Origin: Thioclava sp. SK-1
GTDB lineage: Bacteria; Pseudomonadota; Alphaproteobacteria; Rhodobacterales; Rhodobacteraceae
Assembly: GCF_001705665.1 (NCBI RefSeq)
Contig: NZ_MDHA01000048.1
Coordinates: 1 to 44,006, forward strand
Length of the DNA: 44,006 nucleotides
Direction of reading: 5' to 3'
The position numbers were made by a program, and so were the translations under genes. The notes under the pieces were generated by a model that saw only the letters and a program-made list of their open reading frames with translations, was not told where the DNA came from and ran no database searches. Below, piece by piece: positions 23,014 through 31,605 of this stretch. Numbering within the stretch: the first letter of the stretch is position 1; the number at the start of each line of letters is the position of its first letter.

Positions 23014-23991
23014 TTATTCAGCGAAAAGTTGTTCGACCTGGGGCCGAATTTCTTCCGAGACAGAGCTTAGAACTGCGTCTTTGGCCGCGGCCGCAAAGGC
23101 TGCGTTATCTACTTCGACGAATTCCATGCCCAGATCTTCCAGTTGGGTTTGCAACTGCGCTTCATCCGCCAGGAATTGCTCGCGCTCCCATGTCTGGGCG
23201 CGGCTTGCAGCTTCCATCACTGCGGCCTGATCGTCTTCGGACATTTGGCTCCATGCCATGTCCGAAATCGTCAGATAGATCCAGGACCGCACATGCTGCG
23301 TCAGGTTCACATTGGACTGAACCTCGTTGAAATTGGCGGATTTAATCAGCGCCAGCGGGTTTTCCTGTGCATCAATCGTGCCGTTTTGCAACGAGGTGAA
23401 CACTTCGGAAAAAGCCATCGGTGTGGGATTGGCGCCCAACGCTTTCCAGACGTTCAAGAACAGCGGCACGTTGGGAACACGCATTTTCAAACCGTTCAGA
23501 TCCTCGGGCGAGGTGATCGGACGGTTGGATGTCAGGTTGCGCGGACCACGGGCGAAATAGGCGATCGGGCGAATGCCAACCTTGTCAATGATCTGCTGCT
23601 CGATCTGGTCACCCAGCTCGCCGCCAGCGACGGCATCCATATCCTCAAGCGAGCTATAGCCATAAGGAATCGCCAATAGCGCGGCCATCGGCGCATAGTT
23701 TTGCAGCGATTCACCCGTGATCGTCATATCGGCTGTGCCAAGTTGCATGCCGTTGATGACATCCATTTCCTTGCCCAGCGTTTCGTTGGGGTAGATTTCG
23801 ACCTCGATCCTGCCATCGGTCAGGCCGGCAACTTCTTGCGCAAATTTTTCAGATGCTTTGTGCCAGATGTTATCCTCATTTGCCGGGTGCCCCAGCTTCA
23901 AGGTCATATCGGCGGCCAATGCGGATGTGGCTAAGGCCACAGTCGCCACGCCGGTCAATAGCGCGGTCTTGAGGGTTGTAACGACGGTCAT
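23014..23991 (-). CDS. dctP: TRAP transporter substrate-binding protein DctP (hexonate/hexuronate cluster)
   Basis: 325 residues with a signal peptide (TALLTGVATVALATSALA, cleaved before ADMTLKL). The DctP fold is clear: LKLGHPANEDNIWHKASEKFA at the start, the hinge-domain ARGPRNLTSNRPI and the ligand-binding arginine in LKMRVPNVPLF (near residue 170), then MAFSEVFTSLQNGTIDAQENP. The conserved arginine pairs with the carboxylate of an acidic substrate, consistent with a hexonate or hexuronate. AGGGAGGAAACC precedes the ATG. Gene order dctP-dctQ-dctM-dehydrogenase on one strand, opposite uxuA-uxuB, ties the substrate to that pathway. Confidence 0.92.
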   Translation of the reverse strand: MTVVTTLKTALLTGVATVALATSALAADMTLKLGHPANEDNIWHKASEKFAQEVAGLTDGRIEVEIYPNETLGKEMDVINGMQLGTADMTITGESLQNYAPMAALLAIPYGYSSLEDMDAVAGGELGDQIEQQIIDKVGIRPIAYFARGPRNLTSNRPITSPEDLNGLKMRVPNVPLFLNVWKALGANPTPMAFSEVFTSLQNGTIDAQENPLALIKSANFNEVQSNVNLTQHVRSWIYLTISDMAWSQMSEDDQAAVMEAASRAQTWEREQFLADEAQLQTQLEDLGMEFVEVDNAAFAAAAKDAVLSSVSEEIRPQVEQLFAE

Positions 23992-24048
23992 GGTTTCCTC
24001 CCTTAAAAGTCGTTTTGCTGTAGTCTTGTCTTGAATCCTGTGCTGCGG

Positions 24049-24747
24049 TTACGCGGGCATGGGATCAAAATAATCGGGATATTCTTCGCGGATGCCCGGC
24101 AGATCCTGCAAAATCATCTGCAAATGTCCGCGCATCGCGTTTTCCGCGGCGAGCGGGTCGCCTGCTTCGACGGCATCGACCACGGCGGTATGCTGCTTGA
24201 TCAGATGCGCAAGGGGGTAGGCGGTGGATGTCATTTGCCGCACCCGGTCCATCTGGGATTTCATCCCCTCAATCACAGCCCAGGCATTGGTGCGGCCTGC
24301 ACCTTCGGCGAGGGTGTGATGAAATTCGTCATCCAGCGGGACAAAGGCTGCGGGGCGATCATCGGCCAGCCGGGTTTGGGCGCGGATCTGGCTGCGCAAT
24401 TCACGGATCAGCTCGGCGGAAGGGGCAAGCGCGCAGGCCTTAACGATGTCAGCTTCCACGGCCTCGCGGACAAATCGCGCATCGGTCACCGCCTGTAAGG
24501 AGATTTTGCGCACAAATGTGCCGCGCTGCGGGCGGATTTCCAGCAAGCCTTCTTCGGCCAGCTTTATGAATGCTTCACGCACGGGTTGGCGAGATATGCC
24601 GAATTTCGCCCCTACCTCGGCTTCGGAAATCCGCGTGCCAGGGATCAGCAGGTTGCGCACGATACAATCGCGCAAAACGCGTGTCAGCTGCGGCCCCACG
24701 GGCAGCGACAGATCGACCCTGTGCAAATTGAGCTGTGCGAAATCCAT
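24049..24747 (-). CDS. GntR-family regulator, FadR/FCD subgroup
   Basis: 232 residues. The N-terminal winged helix (ISEAEVGAKFGISRQPVREAFIKLAEEGLLEIRPQRGTFV, residues about 40-80) is followed by an FCD effector domain with candidate metal-binding residues in DDEFHHTLAEGAG (near 140), IKQHTAVVDAVEAGD and RGHLQMIL. FCD regulators often bind hexuronates or their catabolites. It lies between the TRAP operon and the divergent uxuAB operon, 57 bp upstream of dctP on the same strand. It probably represses both, with a sugar acid as inducer. Start at 24747; the divergent region to uxuA is 125 bp. Confidence 0.88.
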   Translation of the reverse strand: MDFAQLNLHRVDLSLPVGPQLTRVLRDCIVRNLLIPGTRISEAEVGAKFGISRQPVREAFIKLAEEGLLEIRPQRGTFVRKISLQAVTDARFVREAVEADIVKACALAPSAELIRELRSQIRAQTRLADDRPAAFVPLDDEFHHTLAEGAGRTNAWAVIEGMKSQMDRVRQMTSTAYPLAHLIKQHTAVVDAVEAGDPLAAENAMRGHLQMILQDLPGIREEYPDYFDPMPA

Positions 24748-24872
24748 ATATCTTCCTCCCGTGGCTAAGCATGCGCCATACTTCCATACTAGTCAACATT
24801 GAATCCGAATGCTATGCATTGTCCAACAGCCGGGCGCATCCCAATGGTGCGCAATATGAGGGAGGAAGTCTT
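24748..24872. promoter_or_regulatory. Divergent promoter region, GntR gene / uxuA
   Basis: This 125-bp region must hold the promoters of the GntR-TRAP side and of uxuAB. AT-rich segments around CATACTAGTCAAC (24787-24799) and ATGCTATGCATTG (24809-24821) contain small palindromes (ACTAGT, ATGCAT) that could be FCD-type operator pieces. No extended dyad stands out, so the operator is not assigned. GGAGGAAG serves as the uxuA ribosome-binding site. Confidence 0.4.
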
Positions 24873-26093
24873 ATGCGTCAGACTTGGCGTTGGTTTGGTC
24901 CAAAGGACCGCGTAAGCATCGACGATATGATGCAAGCCGGTGTAGAAGGCGTTGTTTCGGCCCTGCATCACGTTGCCACCGGGGCGGTCTGGACGCCCGC
25001 AGATATCGCGCAGCGGCATCGGGAAATCAGCATGCGTAGGGATGGGCGGCCATCCACATTGACATGGGATGTGGTGGAATCGTTGCCTGTGTCAGAGGAT
25101 ATCAAAAAGCAAAAAGGCGATTGGAAGACGCATATTGAGAATTGGAAAATCTCGATGCGGAACCTGCGCGCCTCTGGCATCGAAGTGCTGTGCTATAATT
25201 TCATGCCGGTGCTGGATTGGACGCGCACGGATCTTGCATGGGAACGTCCCAACGGCGCGCGGTGTATGAGATTTGATCTGATCGACTTCGCGGCGTTTGA
25301 TCTGTTCATATTATGCCGCAAAGGGGCGCAGGAGCAGTTCCCGGAAGCGGTCGTTGCCGCCGCGAAGCAGCGCTTTGCCCAGATGGATGACGCGCGCAAA
25401 CAGCAGCTTGCGGGCAATGTGGTGTTTGGCCTGCCCGGCGCCGCCGAGACATTCACCCTAGAGGATGTCAAAGACCATCTGGCAGAGTATAACGACATAT
25501 CAGAGGCACAGCTGCAGTCGAATTTGATCGACTTTTTGGCCGAGGTCGCTCCGGTTGCGCAAGACATCGGGATGCGCCTGTGCTGCCATCCAGATGATCC
25601 GCCCTTCCCATTGCTGGGCTTGCCGCGGATCGCGTCAAGCGAAGCGCATTACAGGAAATTTCTGGATGCGGTGGACATGCCTGCGAATGGCGTGACCCTA
25701 TGCACTGGTAGTTTGGGGGCGCGGCCCGACAATAATCCGGTTGAGATTTTCAAAGGCTTGGCGGATCGGGTGCATTTCTTGCATCTGCGCAATGTTGCGA
25801 TCGAAGGCTCTGCCGTAATGAACTCGTTTTATGAAGACGAACATCTGTCGGGTCATACCGATATGGTGGCGATGGTGCATGCGATCGTTGCTGAAGAAGC
25901 CCGCCGCAAAGCGGCCGGACGTACCGATTGGTCGATTCCGTTCCGCCCCGATCACGGCCAAGATATCTTGGATGATATCGGGCGTGAGGCGCAGCCGGGA
26001 TATCCGGCGATTGGCCGCCTGAAAGGTCTGGCAGAGCTGAGAGGGCTGTATCGCAGTTTTGAACATCCGCTTGTGACACGGTCGGGGGCATGA
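24873..26093 (+). CDS. uxuA: D-mannonate dehydratase
   Basis: 406 residues from the ATG at 24873 with GGAGGAAG upstream. The N-terminus MRQTWRWFGPKDRVSI and the inserted segments are typical of UxuA. Mn/Fe ligand motifs of this TIM-barrel family are visible: CCHPDDPPFPLLGLPRI (near residue 235), TLCTGSLGARPDN (Cys near 276), HFLHLRNV (near 300) and RPDHGQDI (near 350). The enzyme dehydrates D-mannonate to 2-keto-3-deoxy-D-gluconate. uxuB overlaps its stop codon by 4 bp. KDG kinase and aldolase genes are not in the window. Confidence 0.94.
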   Translation: MRQTWRWFGPKDRVSIDDMMQAGVEGVVSALHHVATGAVWTPADIAQRHREISMRRDGRPSTLTWDVVESLPVSEDIKKQKGDWKTHIENWKISMRNLRASGIEVLCYNFMPVLDWTRTDLAWERPNGARCMRFDLIDFAAFDLFILCRKGAQEQFPEAVVAAAKQRFAQMDDARKQQLAGNVVFGLPGAAETFTLEDVKDHLAEYNDISEAQLQSNLIDFLAEVAPVAQDIGMRLCCHPDDPPFPLLGLPRIASSEAHYRKFLDAVDMPANGVTLCTGSLGARPDNNPVEIFKGLADRVHFLHLRNVAIEGSAVMNSFYEDEHLSGHTDMVAMVHAIVAEEARRKAAGRTDWSIPFRPDHGQDILDDIGREAQPGYPAIGRLKGLAELRGLYRSFEHPLVTRSGA

Positions 26094-27559
26094 TGCGGCT
26101 GACATCGCTGGCACAGGTGCCACAGAATATGCGCCCGGGTTATATGCCCGACGATCATGGTGTTGGGATTGTGCATCTTGGGCTTGGCGCCTTTCATAAG
26201 GCACATCAAGCCGCGCTGACCGATAGGGCACTGGCAGCGGCGGGCGGAGATTGGCGCATCCTTGGTGTGTCGCTACGCTCTGCTACGGCGGCGGCGCAGC
26301 TGCAGCCGCAAAACGGTCTGTATACGCTGATGGCCAAAGGGGTTGAGGGCACGTCAACCAAGGTGATCGGCGCTGTGGCCGATGCTATTTGCGCGGCGCA
26401 AGATCCCGAACCCACGTTGGTGGCGATGGCATCGCCACACACCAAGATCGTATCGCTGACCGTCACCGAAAAGGCCTATGGGTTGGACCGCGCGGCGAAA
26501 GGATGCGATTGGACGCATCCGTCGGTGGCGGCCGATTTGCAAACGCCGCATGCGCCCCATGGTGTTTTGGGGTTGATTGTTGAGGCCTTGCGCCGGCGTC
26601 GCGCGGAAAAATTGGCGCCGTTCACAGTGCTGTGCTGCGATAACCTGCCCGATAATGGCGTGCTGCTGCGCGGCGCCGTGATCGCCTTTGCCGACCGTAT
26701 CGACCGTGACCTAAGCGCATGGATTGCAGCCCAGGTCGCCTTTCCCTCTACGATGGTTGATCGGATTACACCCGCGGCCACACAGGCCAGTTTGACACAG
26801 GCTGCGGCATTGATCGGTGCCGATGATCATGCAGCGGTTGAAACCGAAAGCTTTTGTCAGTGGGTGATTGAGGACAATTTTCCGCAAGGCCGTCCCGCGT
26901 GGGAGGCCGCCGGGGTGATTTTCACAGATGATGTCGCCGCGTTTGAAGCAATGAAGCTGCGGATGCTGAACGGCAGTCATTCGATGTTGGCCTATGCCGG
27001 GTTTCATGCCGGATTGGCCTATGTTCGTGATGTGATGGCTGACGTGGATCTTTCGGTGCTGGTGCGGCGCCATTTGCGCGCGGCGGCGGCCACCTTGCCA
27101 CGGATACCGGGCATGGATTTGGCGCAATATGGCGCGGCTTTGGCACAGCGGTTTGAAAACCCTGCCATCGCGCATGAAACGTTTCAAATCGCGATGGATG
27201 GAACTGAGAAAATGCCGCAGCGCATTTTTGGGGCTGCGATTGCGGCCCGCAAGGCAGGCAGTGATACCCGTCCCTTTGCATTCGCAACGGCGGCATGGAT
27301 GCGCCACATCAGTGGGTCGACACATGATTGCGCGGCCTATGTGCTGCGCGATCCGTGCGCGTCAGAGCTAATGGCGCTGGCGCATGGGAAAACGGCAAAG
27401 GCCATAGCCCGCGCTGTGCAAACCCATCAGATTGTGCCACAGCATCTGTCCCAAGATCAGAAATTCTGGGACGTCGCCGAAGGGATCTTGGACGATATGC
27501 TGTGCTATCCCATGGCCGTTGTCCTGGCCAATGAGGCGTCGGGCCTGCCCGCGTCGTAA
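26090..27559 (+). CDS. uxuB: D-fructuronate / mannonate oxidoreductase (mannitol dehydrogenase family)
   Basis: 489 residues, the normal length of the long-chain mannitol dehydrogenase family. The NAD-binding N-terminus contains GIVHLGLGAFHKAHQA (residues about 24-39), and the catalytic lysine/asparagine/histidine region reads MKLRMLNGSHSMLAYAGFHAG (near 288-307). It interconverts D-fructuronate and D-mannonate, directly before UxuA in the pathway. ATG overlaps the uxuA stop (ATGA). Mannitol or arabinitol activity is possible for the family but unlikely beside uxuA. Confidence 0.92.
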   Translation: MMRLTSLAQVPQNMRPGYMPDDHGVGIVHLGLGAFHKAHQAALTDRALAAAGGDWRILGVSLRSATAAAQLQPQNGLYTLMAKGVEGTSTKVIGAVADAICAAQDPEPTLVAMASPHTKIVSLTVTEKAYGLDRAAKGCDWTHPSVAADLQTPHAPHGVLGLIVEALRRRRAEKLAPFTVLCCDNLPDNGVLLRGAVIAFADRIDRDLSAWIAAQVAFPSTMVDRITPAATQASLTQAAALIGADDHAAVETESFCQWVIEDNFPQGRPAWEAAGVIFTDDVAAFEAMKLRMLNGSHSMLAYAGFHAGLAYVRDVMADVDLSVLVRRHLRAAAATLPRIPGMDLAQYGAALAQRFENPAIAHETFQIAMDGTEKMPQRIFGAAIAARKAGSDTRPFAFATAAWMRHISGSTHDCAAYVLRDPCASELMALAHGKTAKAIARAVQTHQIVPQHLSQDQKFWDVAEGILDDMLCYPMAVVLANEASGLPAS

Positions 27560-27579
27560 GACAGGCTTTGCTGATGTTT

Positions 27580-27607
27580 GCAGGGGGCGGTTGGCGCCGC
27601 CCCCTGC
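27580..27607. terminator. Bidirectional terminator hairpin between uxuB and the phosphodiesterase gene
   Basis: GCAGGGGGCGG (27580-27590) and CCGCCCCCTGC (27597-27607) make a perfect 11-bp GC-rich stem with a 6-nt loop, between two convergent genes. T-rich sequence is modest on both sides, but strength and position favour termination. Confidence 0.75.
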
Positions 27608-27644
27608 CGCGTCTTATGCGCTGGGCGTAAAGTGCGCCGCTGCG

Positions 27645-28445
27645 CTATGGCCCGACGCAAAGTTGCGAGCGCGCAAGAACGTCCTGCCCAATCTCTGCCG
27701 AAAAGGCGCGAAATCCCAATGTGTCGACCATGATCACGCGGTAGGTTGGGTTGCCCGATGCCCAATCGGGTGTTGCCGCGTCGATATCTGCCACGAAGCG
27801 ATGCGAACAAGCCTGACCAGAGCTAAAGGCGATCCCCTCCGGCGATGTGCCCGCCAGCGGAATATGGATATGGCCAAACACGATGTGGCGGATCCCGGCA
27901 GGATGGGCGGCCAGCCGGGCCACCATCCGCCCTTCGTCATGCAGGCCGATATCGCGGAAATGCCGGAGGCCGTCTGCGACCGGCGGGTGATGAACAAAAA
28001 TGGTTGGTGGCAACGCGCCTGCTGTGTTCAGCGCGTGATCCAAAAACGCCATCCGGTCTGGCCCAAAGACACCGCCCACCACACCTGCCGCATGCGTGTC
28101 CAGAAAGATAAGCCTGCCAAAATCCGTATCTTGAAAGCCCTGAATGAACCCGTTTTCATCGCGTGGATGGTCCGGGAATGCGGCGATAAAATTCGGGCGG
28201 TCATCGTGATTGCCCAGCAGTAGGCGCACCGGACAGGGGACAGGGGATAGAATGTCTTGCAGCAGCGCGTAGGCCTCTGGATCGCCGTGATTGCACAGAT
28301 CGCCTGTCATCACCAACAGATCGGCATCGGCGTGGCGGGCCATGATATCTTGGATAGCGGCGCGCAGTTGGGTTTCTGGGTTCATGCCATAGGCCAAAAC
28401 GCCCGGCGCCATAAGATGCGTGTCTGTCAGCTGAATGATCTTCAT
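27645..28445 (-). CDS. Metallophosphoesterase, cyclic/glycero-phosphodiesterase (CpdA/GpdQ-like)
   Basis: 266 residues of the calcineurin-like phosphoesterase fold with all dinuclear-metal motifs: DTH (D8, H10), GDLCNHGD (near 48-55), GNHDD (near 77-81), VHHPP (near 150) and GHIHIP (near 190-195). These match class III phosphodiesterases such as CpdA and the glycerophosphodiesterase GpdQ. It is the last gene of a Ugp-like ABC importer operon, following ugpB after a stem-loop. Hydrolysis of an imported glycerophosphodiester in the cytoplasm is therefore a better guess than cAMP turnover. No signal peptide is present. Confidence 0.82.
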   Translation of the reverse strand: MKIIQLTDTHLMAPGVLAYGMNPETQLRAAIQDIMARHADADLLVMTGDLCNHGDPEAYALLQDILSPVPCPVRLLLGNHDDRPNFIAAFPDHPRDENGFIQGFQDTDFGRLIFLDTHAAGVVGGVFGPDRMAFLDHALNTAGALPPTIFVHHPPVADGLRHFRDIGLHDEGRMVARLAAHPAGIRHIVFGHIHIPLAGTSPEGIAFSSGQACSHRFVADIDAATPDWASGNPTYRVIMVDTLGFRAFSAEIGQDVLARSQLCVGP

Positions 28446-28463
28446 ATTACCCTCAAAACGTCA

Positions 28464-28493
28464 AGGATGCGAGGGACACCGCCCCCGCATCCT
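28464..28493 (-). terminator. Stem-loop after the CUT1 binding-protein gene
   Basis: AGGATGCG (28464-28471) and CGCATCCT (28486-28493) pair perfectly, with an inner GGG/CCC extension, between the binding-protein gene and the phosphodiesterase gene on the minus strand. TTTT occurs 8 bases downstream. It probably stabilises the upstream message or reduces readthrough into the phosphodiesterase. Confidence 0.55.
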
Positions 28494-28514
28494 GTGGTGG
28501 TGATCATGGATAGA

Positions 28515-29807
28515 TCAGTTCATCAATGTGTCTGTCGCCGCGACAATCTGTGCCAGCCCGTCTTCGGGGGAGACTTCGCCGCGTGCGACGGTGCCAATGA
28601 TGTCACGCTGCGTGCGCCAGATACGGACAGAATCGCCGCCGGGATACCCCGCCCAGGGAAGCGATTTATCCGCCTGTTCAGACGCGGTTTTGACATTTGG
28701 ATGCTCGGCATAATAAGGGGCCAAATATTGTTCACCCGTCGCATTTTTATTGGTTGGAAGGTAGCCGGTGATCCGCACGATCACATCTTGTGCCTGCGGC
28801 CCGGTGATCCATTTCAGATAGTCCCACGCGGCGGCTTGTTTCGCGCTGTCCTGGGTCAAAATCACGGCAGAGTTGCCACCGGTGGGCACGCCACCATTGA
28901 CCTTGTCATCCAGTGGGAAAGTGGCAGTAGCCAAAGTAAAGCGATCGCCAACCAGACCCTCGATTGTCTGAACATGGGCGGGGGTTGATACCATGAACCC
29001 GGTTTTGCCCGCTCCGAATTGTTGGCGGGCTTGATCCCAATCCAGTGTCGGCGCGCCGGCTTCGGTCACCATCTGGCGCACCATCTTCAGCGCGTTCAGG
29101 CCGATGTCATTGTTAAAGGCAACTTTGCCGGTGGCCGGATCGACCAGGCTGCCGCCTTGTTCAAAGATCAGCGCCTGCCACAGCCAATCATCGGGCCAGC
29201 CCGAAATGTCATAGGCCATGCCGGCAACATCTGGATGTGCTTCATGGATCTTTTTGCCCAACGCGATCAACTCTGGCATCGTGTCGGGCATGTTTTGCGG
29301 ATCGGCCCCGGCCTGTTCGACCAGTTGCGCATTGATGAACAAGATCGGCGAAGATGCATTGACCGGCAGGCCATATTGCACACCATCAACCTGGCCCAAT
29401 GCGGCCATATTAGGCGTGTAATTTGCATCCAGAAACTCCTGGCCGCCTTCGGCCGCAATAAACGGGCCAAGATCGGTGATCTGACCACGCGGGGCCAATG
29501 TATTTACCAGCTCTGCGGTCAGGTTATAGCCGGAGAAATAGACATCGGGCAGCTCGCCGGTGACGGCCGCGCGCAGCACCTGTGCCTGCCCATCGGTATA
29601 GTTGGCTGCAGGGGCCAGGAAATTGATCTTAACACCGGGGTTATTTGCCTCAAATGCCTCCGCCAATGGTTGGTGGAATTTCGTGAAGCCCGGCATATTA
29701 TACAACACATTCAGCGTCACATCTTCGGCAAGGGCAGGAAGGCTAAAGCCAGCCAAGGCAACGCCGGCAGCAAATCCGCGCAGCATGAAACGACGGTTCG
29801 GTTTCAT
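28515..29807 (-). CDS. CUT1-family ABC transporter substrate-binding protein (UgpB-like)
   Basis: 430 residues from the ATG at 29807 (CGGAGA upstream; a much longer in-frame extension overlaps the permease gene and is rejected). The N-terminus NRRFMLRGFAAGVALAGFSLPALA has an RRFML pattern, so export could be by Tat. The mature protein is an SBP_bac_1/8-type binding protein: VNASSPILFINAQLVEQAGADP, GWPDDWLWQALIFEQGG and GGVPTGGNSAVILTQDS. UgpB binds sn-glycerol-3-phosphate; the linked phosphodiesterase supports glycerophosphodiesters, but other sugars or polyols are possible. Confidence 0.82.
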   Translation of the reverse strand: MKPNRRFMLRGFAAGVALAGFSLPALAEDVTLNVLYNMPGFTKFHQPLAEAFEANNPGVKINFLAPAANYTDGQAQVLRAAVTGELPDVYFSGYNLTAELVNTLAPRGQITDLGPFIAAEGGQEFLDANYTPNMAALGQVDGVQYGLPVNASSPILFINAQLVEQAGADPQNMPDTMPELIALGKKIHEAHPDVAGMAYDISGWPDDWLWQALIFEQGGSLVDPATGKVAFNNDIGLNALKMVRQMVTEAGAPTLDWDQARQQFGAGKTGFMVSTPAHVQTIEGLVGDRFTLATATFPLDDKVNGGVPTGGNSAVILTQDSAKQAAAWDYLKWITGPQAQDVIVRITGYLPTNKNATGEQYLAPYYAEHPNVKTASEQADKSLPWAGYPGGDSVRIWRTQRDIIGTVARGEVSPEDGLAQIVAATDTLMN

Positions 29808-29857
29808 CGGTATCTCCGAAATGGTGGGAAAAGAGGGAAGGAGGAGAAGAGCCAAGG

Positions 29858-30676
29858 TCATTTGACCCCGCTCATGGTGATGCCCGCGATGAATTGTTTG
29901 CGGGCCAATAAGAAGCAGATGACGATAGGGGCGGTGATCAGGGTCGCCCCGGCCATCAATGCACCGTAGTTCGCGCCGGTTTCGGCATCGGAAAAGAACA
30001 ACATCCCCAGCGGTGGCGGTGCCAGCTCGGTTTTTGTGATGACGATCATTGGCCAATACAGATCGTTCCAATGCGCCACGATAGAGAATACAGCAAAGGC
30101 CGATAGCGCTGGCAACGAGCCGCGCAAGACCAGGCCCCAGCAAATGTCCATCTCGGAAAACCCGTCCATCCGGGCCGCATCGATGATTTCATCAGGGTAA
30201 GAGCGGAACGATTGATGAAACAGGAAGATGGCAAAAACCGATACGAAAAACGGCGCCATCATCGCGAAATAGGTATTAAGCATCTGCGCCTTGGCCAGGC
30301 CGACGAAAAGCGGCAGTGCCAGCGCCTGCATCGGCACGCAAAGGGCGGCGATGACCGTGGCGAGCAGCAGCCTGCGGCCGGGAAAGCGCAGCTTGGCCAG
30401 CGCATAGGCACATGGAACTGCCGTAACCACCTGCACCAATAAGATCCCGGCGCATACGATCACCCCATTCAGCATGAACCGTGCCATCGGCACCGAGGTC
30501 GCGGCCTGCGTAAAATTCTCGGCTGCGGCAAGGGTCTTGGGGATCGGCCACAACGTCAGGTCAAAGACCTCTGCGGGGGGGCGGATCGCGGTCAGGCCCA
30601 TCCAGTAGAACGGCAACAGCATGATCCCTGCGCCAAGCGTCAACACCATATGTGGAATATATCGGGTCACAGACAT
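29858..30676 (-). CDS. CUT1-family ABC transporter permease (UgpE/MalG-like)
   Basis: 272 residues with six transmembrane helices. The EAA loop coupling to the ATPase reads DEIIDAARMDGFSEMDICWGLVLRGSLPAL (near residues 170-200). Its ATG overlaps the stop of the preceding permease gene (TGATG). It forms a heterodimeric channel with the 30676 gene product. The C-terminus ends GITMSGVK, the typical UgpE/MalG ending. Confidence 0.9.
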   Translation of the reverse strand: MSVTRYIPHMVLTLGAGIMLLPFYWMGLTAIRPPAEVFDLTLWPIPKTLAAAENFTQAATSVPMARFMLNGVIVCAGILLVQVVTAVPCAYALAKLRFPGRRLLLATVIAALCVPMQALALPLFVGLAKAQMLNTYFAMMAPFFVSVFAIFLFHQSFRSYPDEIIDAARMDGFSEMDICWGLVLRGSLPALSAFAVFSIVAHWNDLYWPMIVITKTELAPPPLGMLFFSDAETGANYGALMAGATLITAPIVICFLLARKQFIAGITMSGVK

Positions 30677-31605
30677 CAGTAATGGACTTTCTTTTCCAGA
30701 TGCAGCGTCTGACCAATCGACAAGACCAGCACGATCAGTAAAAAAATCAGGGTCAGCGCGGCGGCATATCCGGTGTTGGAATAGTCGAACCCCTCAAGAT
30801 AAAGCGCATACAAAAGGGTTTCAGACCCGGCTCGGCCCTTGGTCAGCACGGCCACCGTTTCAAACACTTTGAATGCAGTGATGGATGTGGTGACAGTGAC
30901 GAACATTGTGGTCGGCCCCAGCAGCGGCCATGTCACGGTGAAAAAGCGGTCAATCGGGTTTTTGGCGCCGTCCAGCCGCGCGGCCTCTTGCAGGTCCTGC
31001 GGGATCGCGGTCAGCCCGGCCAGAAACAGCACCATGTTGAACCCGATCACCTGCCATATGCCGATCATCGCAAGGGTCGGTATCAACAGCGACGGATTGC
31101 CAAGGAACGAAACGGGCGCCGCACCAAAGAAGGAGATGACGGCATTCACCGGCCCTAATGTAGGATGCAGCAGGAATTGCCACACGGTCGCCATCGCAAC
31201 CAGTGTCGCCGTGACGGGCAGGAAATAAGCAAATTCCCAAAAGCCCCGGCTGCGTTTGCGAGCATGCACCAAAAGGGCCACACCCAAGCCGCCGAAAATC
31301 CCGCAGGGAATAACGATCAGCGCATAAAGGACGGTGTTCCACAGCGCACGCATAAAGACCGGATCGGCAAAGGCGGCGGTAAAATTGTCAATTCCGACAA
31401 AATTCCAGCGCAGCGCACCCAATGTATAATCAGTGACCGAAAACCCGCCCAACATGATCAGCGGCAAAAGATAGATCAGCACTAAAAGCAGGCTGGCGGG
31501 GGCCGCAAACAGCAGCCCCTTGCGCAGCATGCGGGCTTCGCGCGGGGTGGTGGTGGCGCGGCGTTTGGCCACTGCGGTGCTATGTTGAATGTCGGCCGTG
31601 CTCAT
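30676..31605 (-). CDS. CUT1-family ABC transporter permease (UgpA/MalF-like)
   Basis: 309 residues with six transmembrane helices after a basic N-terminus. The EAA loop reads QDLQEAARLDGAKNPIDRFFTVTWPLLGPTT (near residues 200-230). Its start overlaps the ATPase gene stop by 4 bp (ATGA), and its stop overlaps the next permease start, so translation of the three genes is coupled. Confidence 0.9.
   Translation of the reverse strand: MSTADIQHSTAVAKRRATTTPREARMLRKGLLFAAPASLLLVLIYLLPLIMLGGFSVTDYTLGALRWNFVGIDNFTAAFADPVFMRALWNTVLYALIVIPCGIFGGLGVALLVHARKRSRGFWEFAYFLPVTATLVAMATVWQFLLHPTLGPVNAVISFFGAAPVSFLGNPSLLIPTLAMIGIWQVIGFNMVLFLAGLTAIPQDLQEAARLDGAKNPIDRFFTVTWPLLGPTTMFVTVTTSITAFKVFETVAVLTKGRAGSETLLYALYLEGFDYSNTGYAAALTLIFLLIVLVLSIGQTLHLEKKVHY

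Noticed and set aside
29019-29969. Open frame of 316 codons on the plus strand
   Set aside because: Antisense to the CUT1 binding-protein gene and the end of the permease gene; no Shine-Dalgarno, no domain.
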